This document shows positions 7,194 through 13,844 of a DNA stretch of 64,000 bases, piece by piece (the first letter of the stretch is position 1; each line of letters begins with the position of its first letter). Where the stretch lies: the NCBI GenBank assembly GCA_963845485.1, contig CAWJSI010000008.1, positions 1 to 64,000 of the forward strand, in the 5' to 3' direction. Below the pieces are notes generated by a model that was given only the letters and a program-made list of their open reading frames with translations, was not told the origin of the DNA and did not search any database. Source of the DNA: Bog-756 sp963845485 (GTDB lineage: Bacteria; Actinomycetota; Acidimicrobiia; Acidimicrobiales; RAAP-2). A program made the position numbers and the translations under genes.

Positions 7194-8702
7194 TCAGGCC
7201 TTGCGTCGGGGGAAGAGCGGGGGGCCCTTCTCGACGGGCAGGCCACCGGGGTAGCCGCCCCAGGACGCGGCGGCGGGTAGGCGCTCATCGGCCGGCGAGC
7301 CCGGGAGCCCGATCCTGGACCAAAGTGCATCGGCGGTCTTGGGCATGGCCGGCACGATGAGGAGCGAGACGATGCGCAGGACCTCGAGGGCGCTCCCGAG
7401 CACGGCGTCGACCGCCGGGCCCGGGTCGGCCTTCCACGGCTCGACCCGTTCGAGTTCGGCGTTGGTCTCGCGGATCAGGCGCCAGGTGGCCTCGAGGGCC
7501 GAGTTGGGCTGTCCGGCGTCCCACGCCTCGGTGGCTTCGACCAGCACCTCGGAGGCCACGCCGGCCATGCGGCTGGCCGCCTCGGGTGCGGGCCCTGTGC
7601 CCCCACACTTCGAACCCACGACCGTGGCCACCCGCGAGAGCAGGTTGCCCAGGTTGTTGGCCAGGTCTGTGTTGTAGCGGCCGGTGATGCCCTCGGCGGA
7701 GAACTCGCCGTCGCTGCCGAGCGGGATGTCCCGGAGCAGGTGGTAGCGGACCGGCTCCACCCCGTACTCCTCGATGAGGTCGGCCGGGGCGATCTGGTTG
7801 ACGCTGGAGTTGGACATCTTCTCCCCGCCCAGCAGCAGCCATCCGTGCACCTGGACGTGGGCCGGCGGGTCGATGCCCGCGGCCATGCACATGGCCGGCC
7901 ACCACACGCAGTGGAACCGGATGATCTCCTTGCCGATGAGATGGTGCACGGCCGGCCACCACTGTTCGAACCGCTCGGGCTGGTCGCCGTAGCCGATGGC
8001 GGTGAGGTAGTTGATGAGGGCGTCGTACCAGACGTAAAAGACGTGGTCCTCGTCCCAGGGAACCTGGACCCCCCAGTCGATGGAGGTGCGGGTGATCGAG
8101 ATGTCCTTGAGGCCGCCCTTGATGAAACTGAGGGCCTCGTTCCGCTTGGACGAGGGCACCACGGCGGTCGGATTGGCCTCGTACCACTCGATGAGTCGCT
8201 GCTCGAAGGCGCTCAGGGCGAAGAAGTAATTCTCCTCTTCGAGGTGCTCCACCGGGGTGCGGTGAATGGGGCACAGACCCCCGGGGAGGAGCTCGTCCTC
8301 GGCGTAGTACTGCTCGCACGAGACGCAGTAGAGGCCGCGGTAGGTGTCCTTGTAGATGTAGCCGTTGTCGTTGATGGTGGTGAGGAACTGCTGGACGGCT
8401 TGGCGGTGGCGGGGCTCGGTGGTACGGATGAAATCGTCGTTGCTGATGTCGAGCTCGGCCCAGGCCGCGGCGAAGCGCGGAGCCAGCTGGTCGGTCCACT
8501 CGCCGGGGGTCAGGCCCTGCTCCTCGGCGGCTCGCGCCACCTTCTGGCCGTGTTCGTCGGTACCGGTGAGGAAGAAGACCTCATCGCCCCGGAGCCGGTG
8601 CCACCGGGCCAGGGCGTCGGCGTTGACCGTCGTGTAGGCGTGCCCCACATGGGGCGCGTCCTTCACGTAGTAGATGGGCGTGGTGATGTAGTAGCGGGAC
8701 AC
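7194..8702 (-). CDS. metG: Methionyl-tRNA synthetase
   Basis: MetG charges tRNA-Met with methionine in the cytoplasm. The 502-residue protein begins at a GTG (MSRYYITTPIYYVKDAPHVG), chosen because the class I HIGH-type signature PHVGHAYT must lie near the N-terminus. A much longer frame upstream to 9146 runs antisense to the Nudix gene and is rejected. The signature GEKMSNSSVN is the KMSKS motif. A CxxC knuckle (YCVSCEQYY) followed by LCPIH marks the zinc-bearing connective peptide of the short MetG2 type. There is no C-terminal tRNA-binding EMAP domain. A TACGCT box 8 nt upstream suggests a leaderless message, divergent from the Nudix gene. Confidence 0.95.
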   Translation of the reverse strand: MSRYYITTPIYYVKDAPHVGHAYTTVNADALARWHRLRGDEVFFLTGTDEHGQKVARAAEEQGLTPGEWTDQLAPRFAAAWAELDISNDDFIRTTEPRHRQAVQQFLTTINDNGYIYKDTYRGLYCVSCEQYYAEDELLPGGLCPIHRTPVEHLEEENYFFALSAFEQRLIEWYEANPTAVVPSSKRNEALSFIKGGLKDISITRTSIDWGVQVPWDEDHVFYVWYDALINYLTAIGYGDQPERFEQWWPAVHHLIGKEIIRFHCVWWPAMCMAAGIDPPAHVQVHGWLLLGGEKMSNSSVNQIAPADLIEEYGVEPVRYHLLRDIPLGSDGEFSAEGITGRYNTDLANNLGNLLSRVATVVGSKCGGTGPAPEAASRMAGVASEVLVEATEAWDAGQPNSALEATWRLIRETNAELERVEPWKADPGPAVDAVLGSALEVLRIVSLLIVPAMPKTADALWSRIGLPGSPADERLPAAASWGGYPGGLPVEKGPPLFPRRKA

Positions 8703-8710
8703 TGCCCGGT

Positions 8711-8716
8711 AGCGTA
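8711..8716 (-). promoter_or_regulatory. Candidate -10 box (TACGCT) of the metG operon
   Basis: Minus-strand TACGCT is 8 nt before the metG GTG, with no Shine-Dalgarno site, consistent with leaderless transcription. Confidence 0.4.
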
Positions 8717-8813
8717 CCGACCGGGGGACATACCATCGGCACGGCGCCCCGCTTTCCCCAAACGCAGGCCGGCCGACGACCACCTTGGGCACAGCCCTTT
8801 GTGGTCGCGCTCG

Positions 8814-8819
8814 TAGGAT
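8814..8819 (+). promoter_or_regulatory. Candidate -10 box (TAGGAT) of the Nudix gene
   Basis: TAGGAT ends exactly 6 nt before the ATG at 8826, the ideal distance for a transcript that begins at the start codon. Confidence 0.5.
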
Positions 8820-8825
8820 GCCCCC

Positions 8826-9305
8826 ATGACGTCCCTCGAACCCCCCGCCCCGGCGTCGGCCGCCCCCGACCAGGTGGATCCGCTGGCCCGCCAGCAGCGG
8901 GTGGCCGTCTACGGCATCTGCGAGGACGGTGCCGACCAGGTGCTGTTGGTCCGGGCCGCCCCGTATCTGACCGTGGCCGGCCAGTGGTTCCTCCCCGGTG
9001 GGGGTCTCGACCACGGCGAACGGCCGGTCGACGGCCTCCGGCGCGAGTTCCTCGAGGAGACCGGTCTCGCTGTCACCCCCGGACCCCTCCTCGGGATCAT
9101 CTCCGACGTGTTCACCCTGCCCGATGACGTCGGGACCAGTCTGCACACCCTTCGGATCGTCTACGGGGTGGAGGCGTACTCGGGCCAGCTGACCGACGAG
9201 ATCGGAGGCTCATCGGACAGCGCCCGGTGGGTGCCGTGGGCCGAGGCCCTCGAGCTGCCCCTCCGGCCCTACGTGCGAGAGGCCCTCACCACACTGCGAG
9301 GGTGA
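8826..9305 (+). CDS. Nudix hydrolase
   Basis: This 159-residue protein hydrolyses a nucleoside diphosphate linked to some moiety; the substrate cannot be told. The Nudix box is complete near residues 57-80: GGGLDHGERP, then REFLEETGL, which fits GX5EX7REUXEEXGU with all metal-binding glutamates present. The PGGG before it and the WVPWAEALELPL region after it are also family-like. An N-terminal Ala/Pro-rich stretch of about 25 residues is probably disordered. It is divergent from metG, and a TAGGAT box 6 nt upstream suggests a leaderless message. Confidence 0.88.
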   Translation: MTSLEPPAPASAAPDQVDPLARQQRVAVYGICEDGADQVLLVRAAPYLTVAGQWFLPGGGLDHGERPVDGLRREFLEETGLAVTPGPLLGIISDVFTLPDDVGTSLHTLRIVYGVEAYSGQLTDEIGGSSDSARWVPWAEALELPLRPYVREALTTLRG

Positions 9306-9442
9306 CGCTCATGCCCAGATCTGGTCGACCGTCACGAACGGAGATCCTCCAACGGCCACGGACCCTCGGCGTCGAAGATCGCCGGATCGCCGGTGAGGAG
9401 GTTTGGGCGGTGGCACCCATCAGGAGGCGACCGGCTGCACCA

Positions 9443-10519
9443 CTATGGCTGCGGCTCGGTAGGCCCGTCGGGCCGCAGAGCCAAGGCCAGCTCGTAGACC
9501 CGGCGCCGGGGCACGCCGAAGGTGGCAGCCACGTCGTCGACCACGCCCCGGGTGCGTTCCCCCGCCCCCAGGCGCTCGGCCAGCACCGCCGACAGGGTCT
9601 CGTCCCCCACCCCGGGGTCCTCGACGACGGGAGCGCCGGCCATCACGACCACGACCTCGCCACGCACGGGACGCTCCTCGGCCCAGATCACCGCCTCGGC
9701 CAACGATCCCCGGAAGAACTCCTCGTGCACCTTGGTCAGTTCGCGGGCGACCGCCACGGGCCGGTCGGCACCGCACGCCGCCACCAGGTCGGCCAGGGTC
9801 CCGGCCACCCGACCGGGAGCCTCGAAGAGCACCGTCGTCCGCGGTTCGGCGCCCACGACGGCGAGCGCCGAGCGACGGTCCTTGCCCGAACGGGGCAGAA
9901 AGCCCTCGAAGCAGAAACGCTCGGTGGGCAGTCCACTGCCCACCAGGGCGGTGAGCACCGCCGACGGACCGGGAACCACGGTGACGGTGAGCCCGGCGGC
10001 GGCCACCGACTGCACCACCGATGCGCCGGGATCCGACACGCCGGGCATGCCGGCGTCCGAGACGAGCGCCACGGTCCGTCCGTCCCGGACCGCCGCCACC
10101 ACCTCGTCGATCCGATCGGCCTCGTTGTGCTCGTGGAGGGACCGTAGCGGGATACCCGAAATGCCGGCGTGGCTCAACAGCTTCCGTGAGTGCCGGGTGT
10201 CCTCGCAGTAGATGACGTCGGCAGCGGCCAGAGCGGCCGCCGCCCGCGGCGAGAGGTCACCGAGGTTTCCGATGGGGGTGCCGATCACCACCAGGGCCCC
10301 GGGGCCGTCGGCAACCGTCGCAATCACGGTTGCACGATCGCCCGGTCCATCCGGTTCCACGTCGTCGGTGCCGCCTCGATCCTCCTCGGACCGGTTGTCC
10401 GGCTCTCCCGCCTCGGACTCCTCGTCGTCGGGCCCGATCCAGAACTCCAGCTCCTCGAGGATGTCAGGATCGATGTCGTCGTCGGGGCCCTCGGGGGCCC
10501 CGGTGTCGGGTCCACTCAT
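9443..10519 (-). CDS. rsmI: 16S rRNA 2'-O-ribose methyltransferase RsmI with an acidic N-terminal extension
   Basis: RsmI methylates the ribose of C1402 in 16S rRNA. The core starts near residue 75 with ALVVIGTPIGNLGDLSPRA, then IYCEDTRHSRKLL, LVSDAGMPGVSDPG and GPSAVLTALVGSGLP, all hallmarks of this tetrapyrrole-methylase-fold family. The protein is 358 residues instead of about 280 because of roughly 70 N-terminal residues that are very rich in Asp and Glu. The start at 10519 is supported by an ATGA overlap with the stop of the DUF192 gene; a start nearer the core would leave an unexplained gap. The acidic tail might contact basic ribosomal proteins or simply be disordered; this is inference. 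Confidence 0.92.
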   Translation of the reverse strand: MSGPDTGAPEGPDDDIDPDILEELEFWIGPDDEESEAGEPDNRSEEDRGGTDDVEPDGPGDRATVIATVADGPGALVVIGTPIGNLGDLSPRAAAALAAADVIYCEDTRHSRKLLSHAGISGIPLRSLHEHNEADRIDEVVAAVRDGRTVALVSDAGMPGVSDPGASVVQSVAAAGLTVTVVPGPSAVLTALVGSGLPTERFCFEGFLPRSGKDRRSALAVVGAEPRTTVLFEAPGRVAGTLADLVAACGADRPVAVARELTKVHEEFFRGSLAEAVIWAEERPVRGEVVVVMAGAPVVEDPGVGDETLSAVLAERLGAGERTRGVVDDVAATFGVPRRRVYELALALRPDGPTEPQP

Positions 10520-10845
10520 CCGCGGAGCTCGAGCCGGTCGCCCACCCGGAGGCCCCAGCGCTCGAAGGCGCCGGCCTCAGCCTCGATGACCGAGCGGCCA
10601 CCGCGCCGGGGCAGGCTCATCCGCCACGGACGCAGGGTGGTGACCCCCACCACCACCATCTCCTTGTCACACACGGCCACGTCGATGGCGAACCGCATGC
10701 CGATGGTGTGCACCGAGCGGCTCCGGGGCAGGACCATGGCCCCTTCGTAGCTGGGCTTTCCGAGCAGGCCACGGCTCCGCTGAGCGAAGGTCTCGGCCAC
10801 CTCGGCCGTGGCCAGCACGTCGCCCTGGCGCAACAACCAGGTCAT
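10516..10845 (-). CDS. DUF192-family protein
   Basis: This 109-residue protein has the DUF192 signature: AETFAQRSRGLLGKPSYEGAMVL, then the central HTIGMRFAIDVAVCDKE, and near the end VIEAEAGAFERWGLRVGD. The family forms a small beta-fold; function is not established. Many members carry a signal peptide, but this one does not show one, so it is probably cytoplasmic. It overlaps rsmI by four bases and is divergent from bL37 across a 53-bp spacer, an arrangement that links it to ribosome-biogenesis genes by context only. Confidence 0.85.
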   Translation of the reverse strand: MTWLLRQGDVLATAEVAETFAQRSRGLLGKPSYEGAMVLPRSRSVHTIGMRFAIDVAVCDKEMVVVGVTTLRPWRMSLPRRGGRSVIEAEAGAFERWGLRVGDRLELRG

Positions 10846-10883
10846 CGACCTGCCCCCGTTGGGTGCCCAGGCCCGGGAGCGAC

Positions 10884-10889
10884 TAGCAT
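10884..10889 (+). promoter_or_regulatory. Candidate -10 box (TAGCAT) of the bL37 gene
   Basis: TAGCAT is 9 nt before the GTG at 10899 in the only spacer available, consistent with a very short or absent leader. Confidence 0.45.
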
Positions 10890-10898
10890 TTCCGAACT

Positions 10899-10982
10899 GT
10901 GTCGAAACGAACCAACAAACGCAAGCTCAGGGCCAAGAAGAAGGCCAACCACGGCAAGAAGCCGAACTGCGGCCGCGGCTGA
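10899..10982 (+). CDS. Small ribosomal protein bL37-like, 27 residues
   Basis: This tiny basic protein reads MSKRTNKRKLRAKKKANHGK with the end KPNCGRG. From memory it matches mycobacterial 50S protein bL37, a peptide of about 24 residues with the same KANHGK(R/K)PN core; here the C-terminus is three residues longer and has one cysteine. The peptide would be embedded in 23S rRNA. The start is a GTG, and a TAGCAT box lies 9 nt before it. After the stop the sequence is non-coding for about 180 nt. It is far too short for usual gene callers. Identity rests on motif, charge and length. Confidence 0.8.
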   Translation: MSKRTNKRKLRAKKKANHGKKPNCGRG

Positions 10983-11161
10983 GGCCTCTTCGGCGATCGT
11001 GATCGCCGACCGGTGAGCCGTCCGGTTCGCCACTGACTTCCCCCCTCGCTCTCCCCATGCTGGCCGAACACCTGCTGTCGCGCCCGCCAGCCGTCGCGTC
11101 CAGGCGGCGACCTCGGGGACGTGGACCCGAGGGGCCGTCAGTAAGGAGGGAGCCGTCGTCC

Positions 11162-12043
11162 TCAACCTGCGGGCTGCCAGGCCACGCCGAGGTCGTCGAG
11201 CACCCCGACGAGGGCGGACGGTCGGTCGGTGATAATGCCGTCGACCCCGAGTGCGCACAGCTCACGCATCTCGTCTTCCTCCTCGATGGTCCACACATGG
11301 ACGGCGAGGCCCTCCTCATGGGCGACCTCGACGAATCTGGCGTCGACCAAGACCATCTCGCCGAAGCGAACCGGAACCTGGAGCGCCACGTGGCGCAAGG
11401 GGGCCGGGGTCTGGCCGGCCTGCACGGCCTGATAGAAGGCGGCCACGGCCACCGTGCCGGCCGACGTCGGGATCTCGGGTGCGAAGGTGGCAAAGGAATC
11501 GGTCGCCGTGTCGAGGAACGAGGCCACGATCACGTCGTGGACCCGGCCGAATCGGCGGAGCAGGGCGGCCAGCGCCTCCTCGTAGGGAGCCACCACCGGG
11601 GCGGTCTGTTTGATGTCGAGGTTGAGCACGACCCCGGGGAAGGCCTCGAGGACCTCCTCTAAGAGGACGATCCCGAATCGGTGGTCACCCGGGGCCCGGC
11701 CCCGGAAGGGGTAGGCATCGGGCTCGAGCCCCGGTGAGACGTCAGCACCCGGAGCCCACCAGTAGGCGTTGTCCAGCCGGGACAGCTCGTCCCAGGTCAG
11801 ATCGGCGATGGCGCCGGTGTGGTCGGTGGTCCGGTTCACGGTCGGGTCGTGGCCGACCACCAGTCGGCCGTCGCTGGTGGCGTGGACGTCGAGCTCGATC
11901 CCGGTGGCGCCGGCGGCGATGGCCGATTCGATGGCATGGAGGGTGGAGGACGGAGCCTCCCACGCACCCCCCTGGTGGGCGTAGGCGATGACCCGCCGCT
12001 CCGTCCACGGCGACGGCCGGGCCACGTCGGCGGAGGGAGGCAT
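11162..12043 (-). CDS. Glycerophosphodiester phosphodiesterase
   Basis: This 293-residue enzyme hydrolyses glycerophosphodiesters to glycerol-3-phosphate and an alcohol. The GDPD TIM-barrel signature is seen: AYAHQGGAWEAPSSTLHAI with the first catalytic histidine in HQGG, then GIELDVHATSDGRLVVGHDPTV with the metal-binding E and D and the second catalytic histidine, and LNLDIKQT. Near the end VHVWTIEEEDEMRELCALG and GIITDRPS are classic. No signal peptide is visible, so it is probably cytoplasmic. The ATG lies 6 nt from a TACCGT box shared head-to-head with the next gene. Confidence 0.92.
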   Translation of the reverse strand: MPPSADVARPSPWTERRVIAYAHQGGAWEAPSSTLHAIESAIAAGATGIELDVHATSDGRLVVGHDPTVNRTTDHTGAIADLTWDELSRLDNAYWWAPGADVSPGLEPDAYPFRGRAPGDHRFGIVLLEEVLEAFPGVVLNLDIKQTAPVVAPYEEALAALLRRFGRVHDVIVASFLDTATDSFATFAPEIPTSAGTVAVAAFYQAVQAGQTPAPLRHVALQVPVRFGEMVLVDARFVEVAHEEGLAVHVWTIEEEDEMRELCALGVDGIITDRPSALVGVLDDLGVAWQPAG

Positions 12044-12049
12044 GGAAGA

Positions 12050-12059
12050 ACGGTAGCCT
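12050..12059. promoter_or_regulatory. Overlapping divergent -10 boxes (ACGGTAGCCT)
   Basis: One 10-base element gives TACCGT on the minus strand, 6 nt before the GDPD start, and TAGCCT on the plus strand, 10 nt before the next gene. The spacer between the two starts is only 26 bp. The same 10-mer recurs at 13828-13837. Confidence 0.5.
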
Positions 12060-12069
12060 CTGCCCCGCC

Positions 12070-12672
12070 ATGCTGGACCACATCTTCACCCAACTCGTCA
12101 CCTCCCATCGTCACGCCTTCGAGATGGCCCTCCTGCAGCGCCAGGCCGTCGAGGAGCGCTTCCAGGTGGACGTCTTTTTGGGCGACGTGAGCTTCGAGAC
12201 CTCCTACAGCCTCCCCGGCGAGGAACGTCCGGCTCGGATCCGGGTGGATACCAGCCTCGACTGGCCGACGTGGAGCCAGACCTCCTACCGCAGCTGGGCC
12301 ATCGGTGAGGAGCCCGACGAGCTTCCCGAGGTCCTGGTCGAGATCGCCTTCCGGGTCCAGGGCCTCGACGGGGTTCCCGAGATCGGCCCACTCCTGGCCG
12401 TGCTCCCCGACCACCTGGACGTCCTGGGCGACGATCCCCTGGTCCGGGGCTCGACCACCGTCGAGCAGCTCCTCATCGAAGGGGTCGACGATCCCGAGTG
12501 CGCCGTCGAGGTGTCCTACGAGGGCTCCTGCCAGCTGGACGAGGCCGTGCTCGACGATCCGACCGGCCTCGACGACGCCCTGGCCCCCCTCGGCCGCTCG
12601 GTGGCCTCGGTCCTGGTGCGGATCGGCGACCTACCCTTCTCCTTCCGACCCACGCCCACCCCTCCCGCCTGA
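12070..12672 (+). CDS. Conserved-looking protein of unknown function
   Basis: This 200-residue soluble protein is not one I recognise. It starts MLDHIFTQLVTSHRHAFEMA and is acidic, with 9 tryptophans or tyrosines in the first half and a VEIAFRVQGL, LPVLPDH-like middle that suggests alternating beta strands. There are no membrane segments, signal peptide or metal motifs. The C-terminal end is FSFRPTPTPPA. Codon use is the same as in its neighbours, and the frame is bounded by a promoter element and a convergent gene, so the gene is very likely real. Function could not be assigned; the leaderless promoter it shares with GDPD offers weak functional linkage only. Confidence 0.75.
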   Translation: MLDHIFTQLVTSHRHAFEMALLQRQAVEERFQVDVFLGDVSFETSYSLPGEERPARIRVDTSLDWPTWSQTSYRSWAIGEEPDELPEVLVEIAFRVQGLDGVPEIGPLLAVLPDHLDVLGDDPLVRGSTTVEQLLIEGVDDPECAVEVSYEGSCQLDEAVLDDPTGLDDALAPLGRSVASVLVRIGDLPFSFRPTPTPPA

Positions 12673-12705
12673 ACCCCGGACCGGTCGGTCCGGTCAGCGG
12701 CTCAC

Positions 12706-13821
12706 TCAGCTGAACAGCCCGGCCTCGACGGCGAGGGCCCGGAGGTCGGCCAGCGGACGGGCGCCGACGTGGGAGATGACCTCGGCGGCGCACACCCCAC
12801 CGAGCCGGGCCGAGTCCTCCGGGGACAGGCCGTTGGTGATCCCGTAGAGGAAGCCGGCGGCGAACAGGTCGCCGGCCCCGGTGGTGTCGACGACCCGTTC
12901 GACCGGCGCGGCCGGCACGGTGATCGGCCCCGAGGCCGTGACCACCACACACCCGGCCGCGCCCCGGGTGATGACGGCCAGCACCCCGGTCTCGGTCACC
13001 GCCTCGACGGCGGCATCGAAGTCGGGGGATCCGAAGAGCATCATGATCTCGTCCTCGTTGGCGAACAGCATCTCGAGATCACCGGTGAGCAGCTCCAAGA
13101 ACTCGTTGCGGTGGTGCTCGACGCAGAACGGATCCGACACGGTGAGGGCGACGGCGGCATCGCTGCGGTGGGCGATGTCGATGGCCCGGCGCATGGCCGC
13201 CTTGGCCGACGGCTGCTCCCAGAGGTACCCCTCGAGGTAGACCACCTGGGCCGAGGTGAGATGGCCCTCGTGGAGGTCTCCCTCCCCGAACTCCCCCGAC
13301 ACCCCGAGGTGGGTGGCCATGGTCCGCTCGGCGTCCTCGGTCATGAGGACGAGGCAGTGCCCGGTCACCGCCGTTCCCGGCACCGACGGTGCCGGCTTGG
13401 GGTCGAAGGCCACGCCGATCGAACGGATGTCGTGGGTGAAGACCTGGCCCCACTGGTCGTCGGCCACCCGGGCCAGATAGGCCGCCCGTCCGCCCAGGGC
13501 GGCCACACCGGCCACCGTGTTGGCCGCCGATCCGCCCGAGGCCTCGGTGGTCGGTCCCATGGTGGCGTAGATCGACTCGGACCGGTCGTGGTCCACGATG
13601 ACCATGGTCCCTTTGACCAGGTCCAGGGCCACCAGGTCGTCGTCGGTGGCACTGCCCAGCACATCGACGAGGGCGTTGCCCACCGCCACCACGTCCAATC
13701 GGGGTCCGGCGCTCGGTTCCCCGGGCGGGTCACTGGTCGTCGCGTGGGGATCGGGTGATCCGAACGAGGAGGGTCCGGCCTCGGAATCGGGCTCGGTTTC
13801 GGGATGGGAGTCGGGCTGCAC
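12706..13821 (-). CDS. PfkB-family sugar/nucleoside kinase (adenosine kinase-like)
   Basis: A carbohydrate or nucleoside kinase of the ribokinase fold, 371 residues. The start GTG at 13821 is chosen because TACCGT lies 6 nt upstream; a frame opening at 13860 would overlap the neighbour. After about 40 disordered residues the PfkB core begins with VVAVGNALVDVLG. The first signature is GGSAANTVAGVAALGG and the second is DTTGAGDLFAAGFLYG, which contains the catalytic aspartate and the anion hole GAGD. NEDE(IM)MLF is also typical. The overall sequence resembles the adenosine kinase/sugar kinase branch seen in alphaproteobacteria and actinobacteria, but the substrate is inferred only. It faces pepN head to head. 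Confidence 0.88.
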   Translation of the reverse strand: MQPDSHPETEPDSEAGPSSFGSPDPHATTSDPPGEPSAGPRLDVVAVGNALVDVLGSATDDDLVALDLVKGTMVIVDHDRSESIYATMGPTTEASGGSAANTVAGVAALGGRAAYLARVADDQWGQVFTHDIRSIGVAFDPKPAPSVPGTAVTGHCLVLMTEDAERTMATHLGVSGEFGEGDLHEGHLTSAQVVYLEGYLWEQPSAKAAMRRAIDIAHRSDAAVALTVSDPFCVEHHRNEFLELLTGDLEMLFANEDEIMMLFGSPDFDAAVEAVTETGVLAVITRGAAGCVVVTASGPITVPAAPVERVVDTTGAGDLFAAGFLYGITNGLSPEDSARLGGVCAAEVISHVGARPLADLRALAVEAGLFS

Positions 13822-13827
13822 AACACG

Positions 13828-13837
13828 ACGGTAGCCT
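13828..13837. promoter_or_regulatory. Second copy of the divergent -10 element ACGGTAGCCT
   Basis: TACCGT on the minus strand lies 6 nt before the PfkB GTG, and TAGCCT on the plus strand lies 7 nt before the pepN ATG. The two starts are 23 bp apart, so the element must serve both if the messages are leaderless. Confidence 0.5.
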
Positions 13838-13844
13838 GCCCACC

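Noticed and set aside
8703..9146. N-terminal extension of MetG by 148 residues
   Set aside because: It lies antisense to the Nudix gene, has no family features, and the HIGH motif requires a start near 8702.
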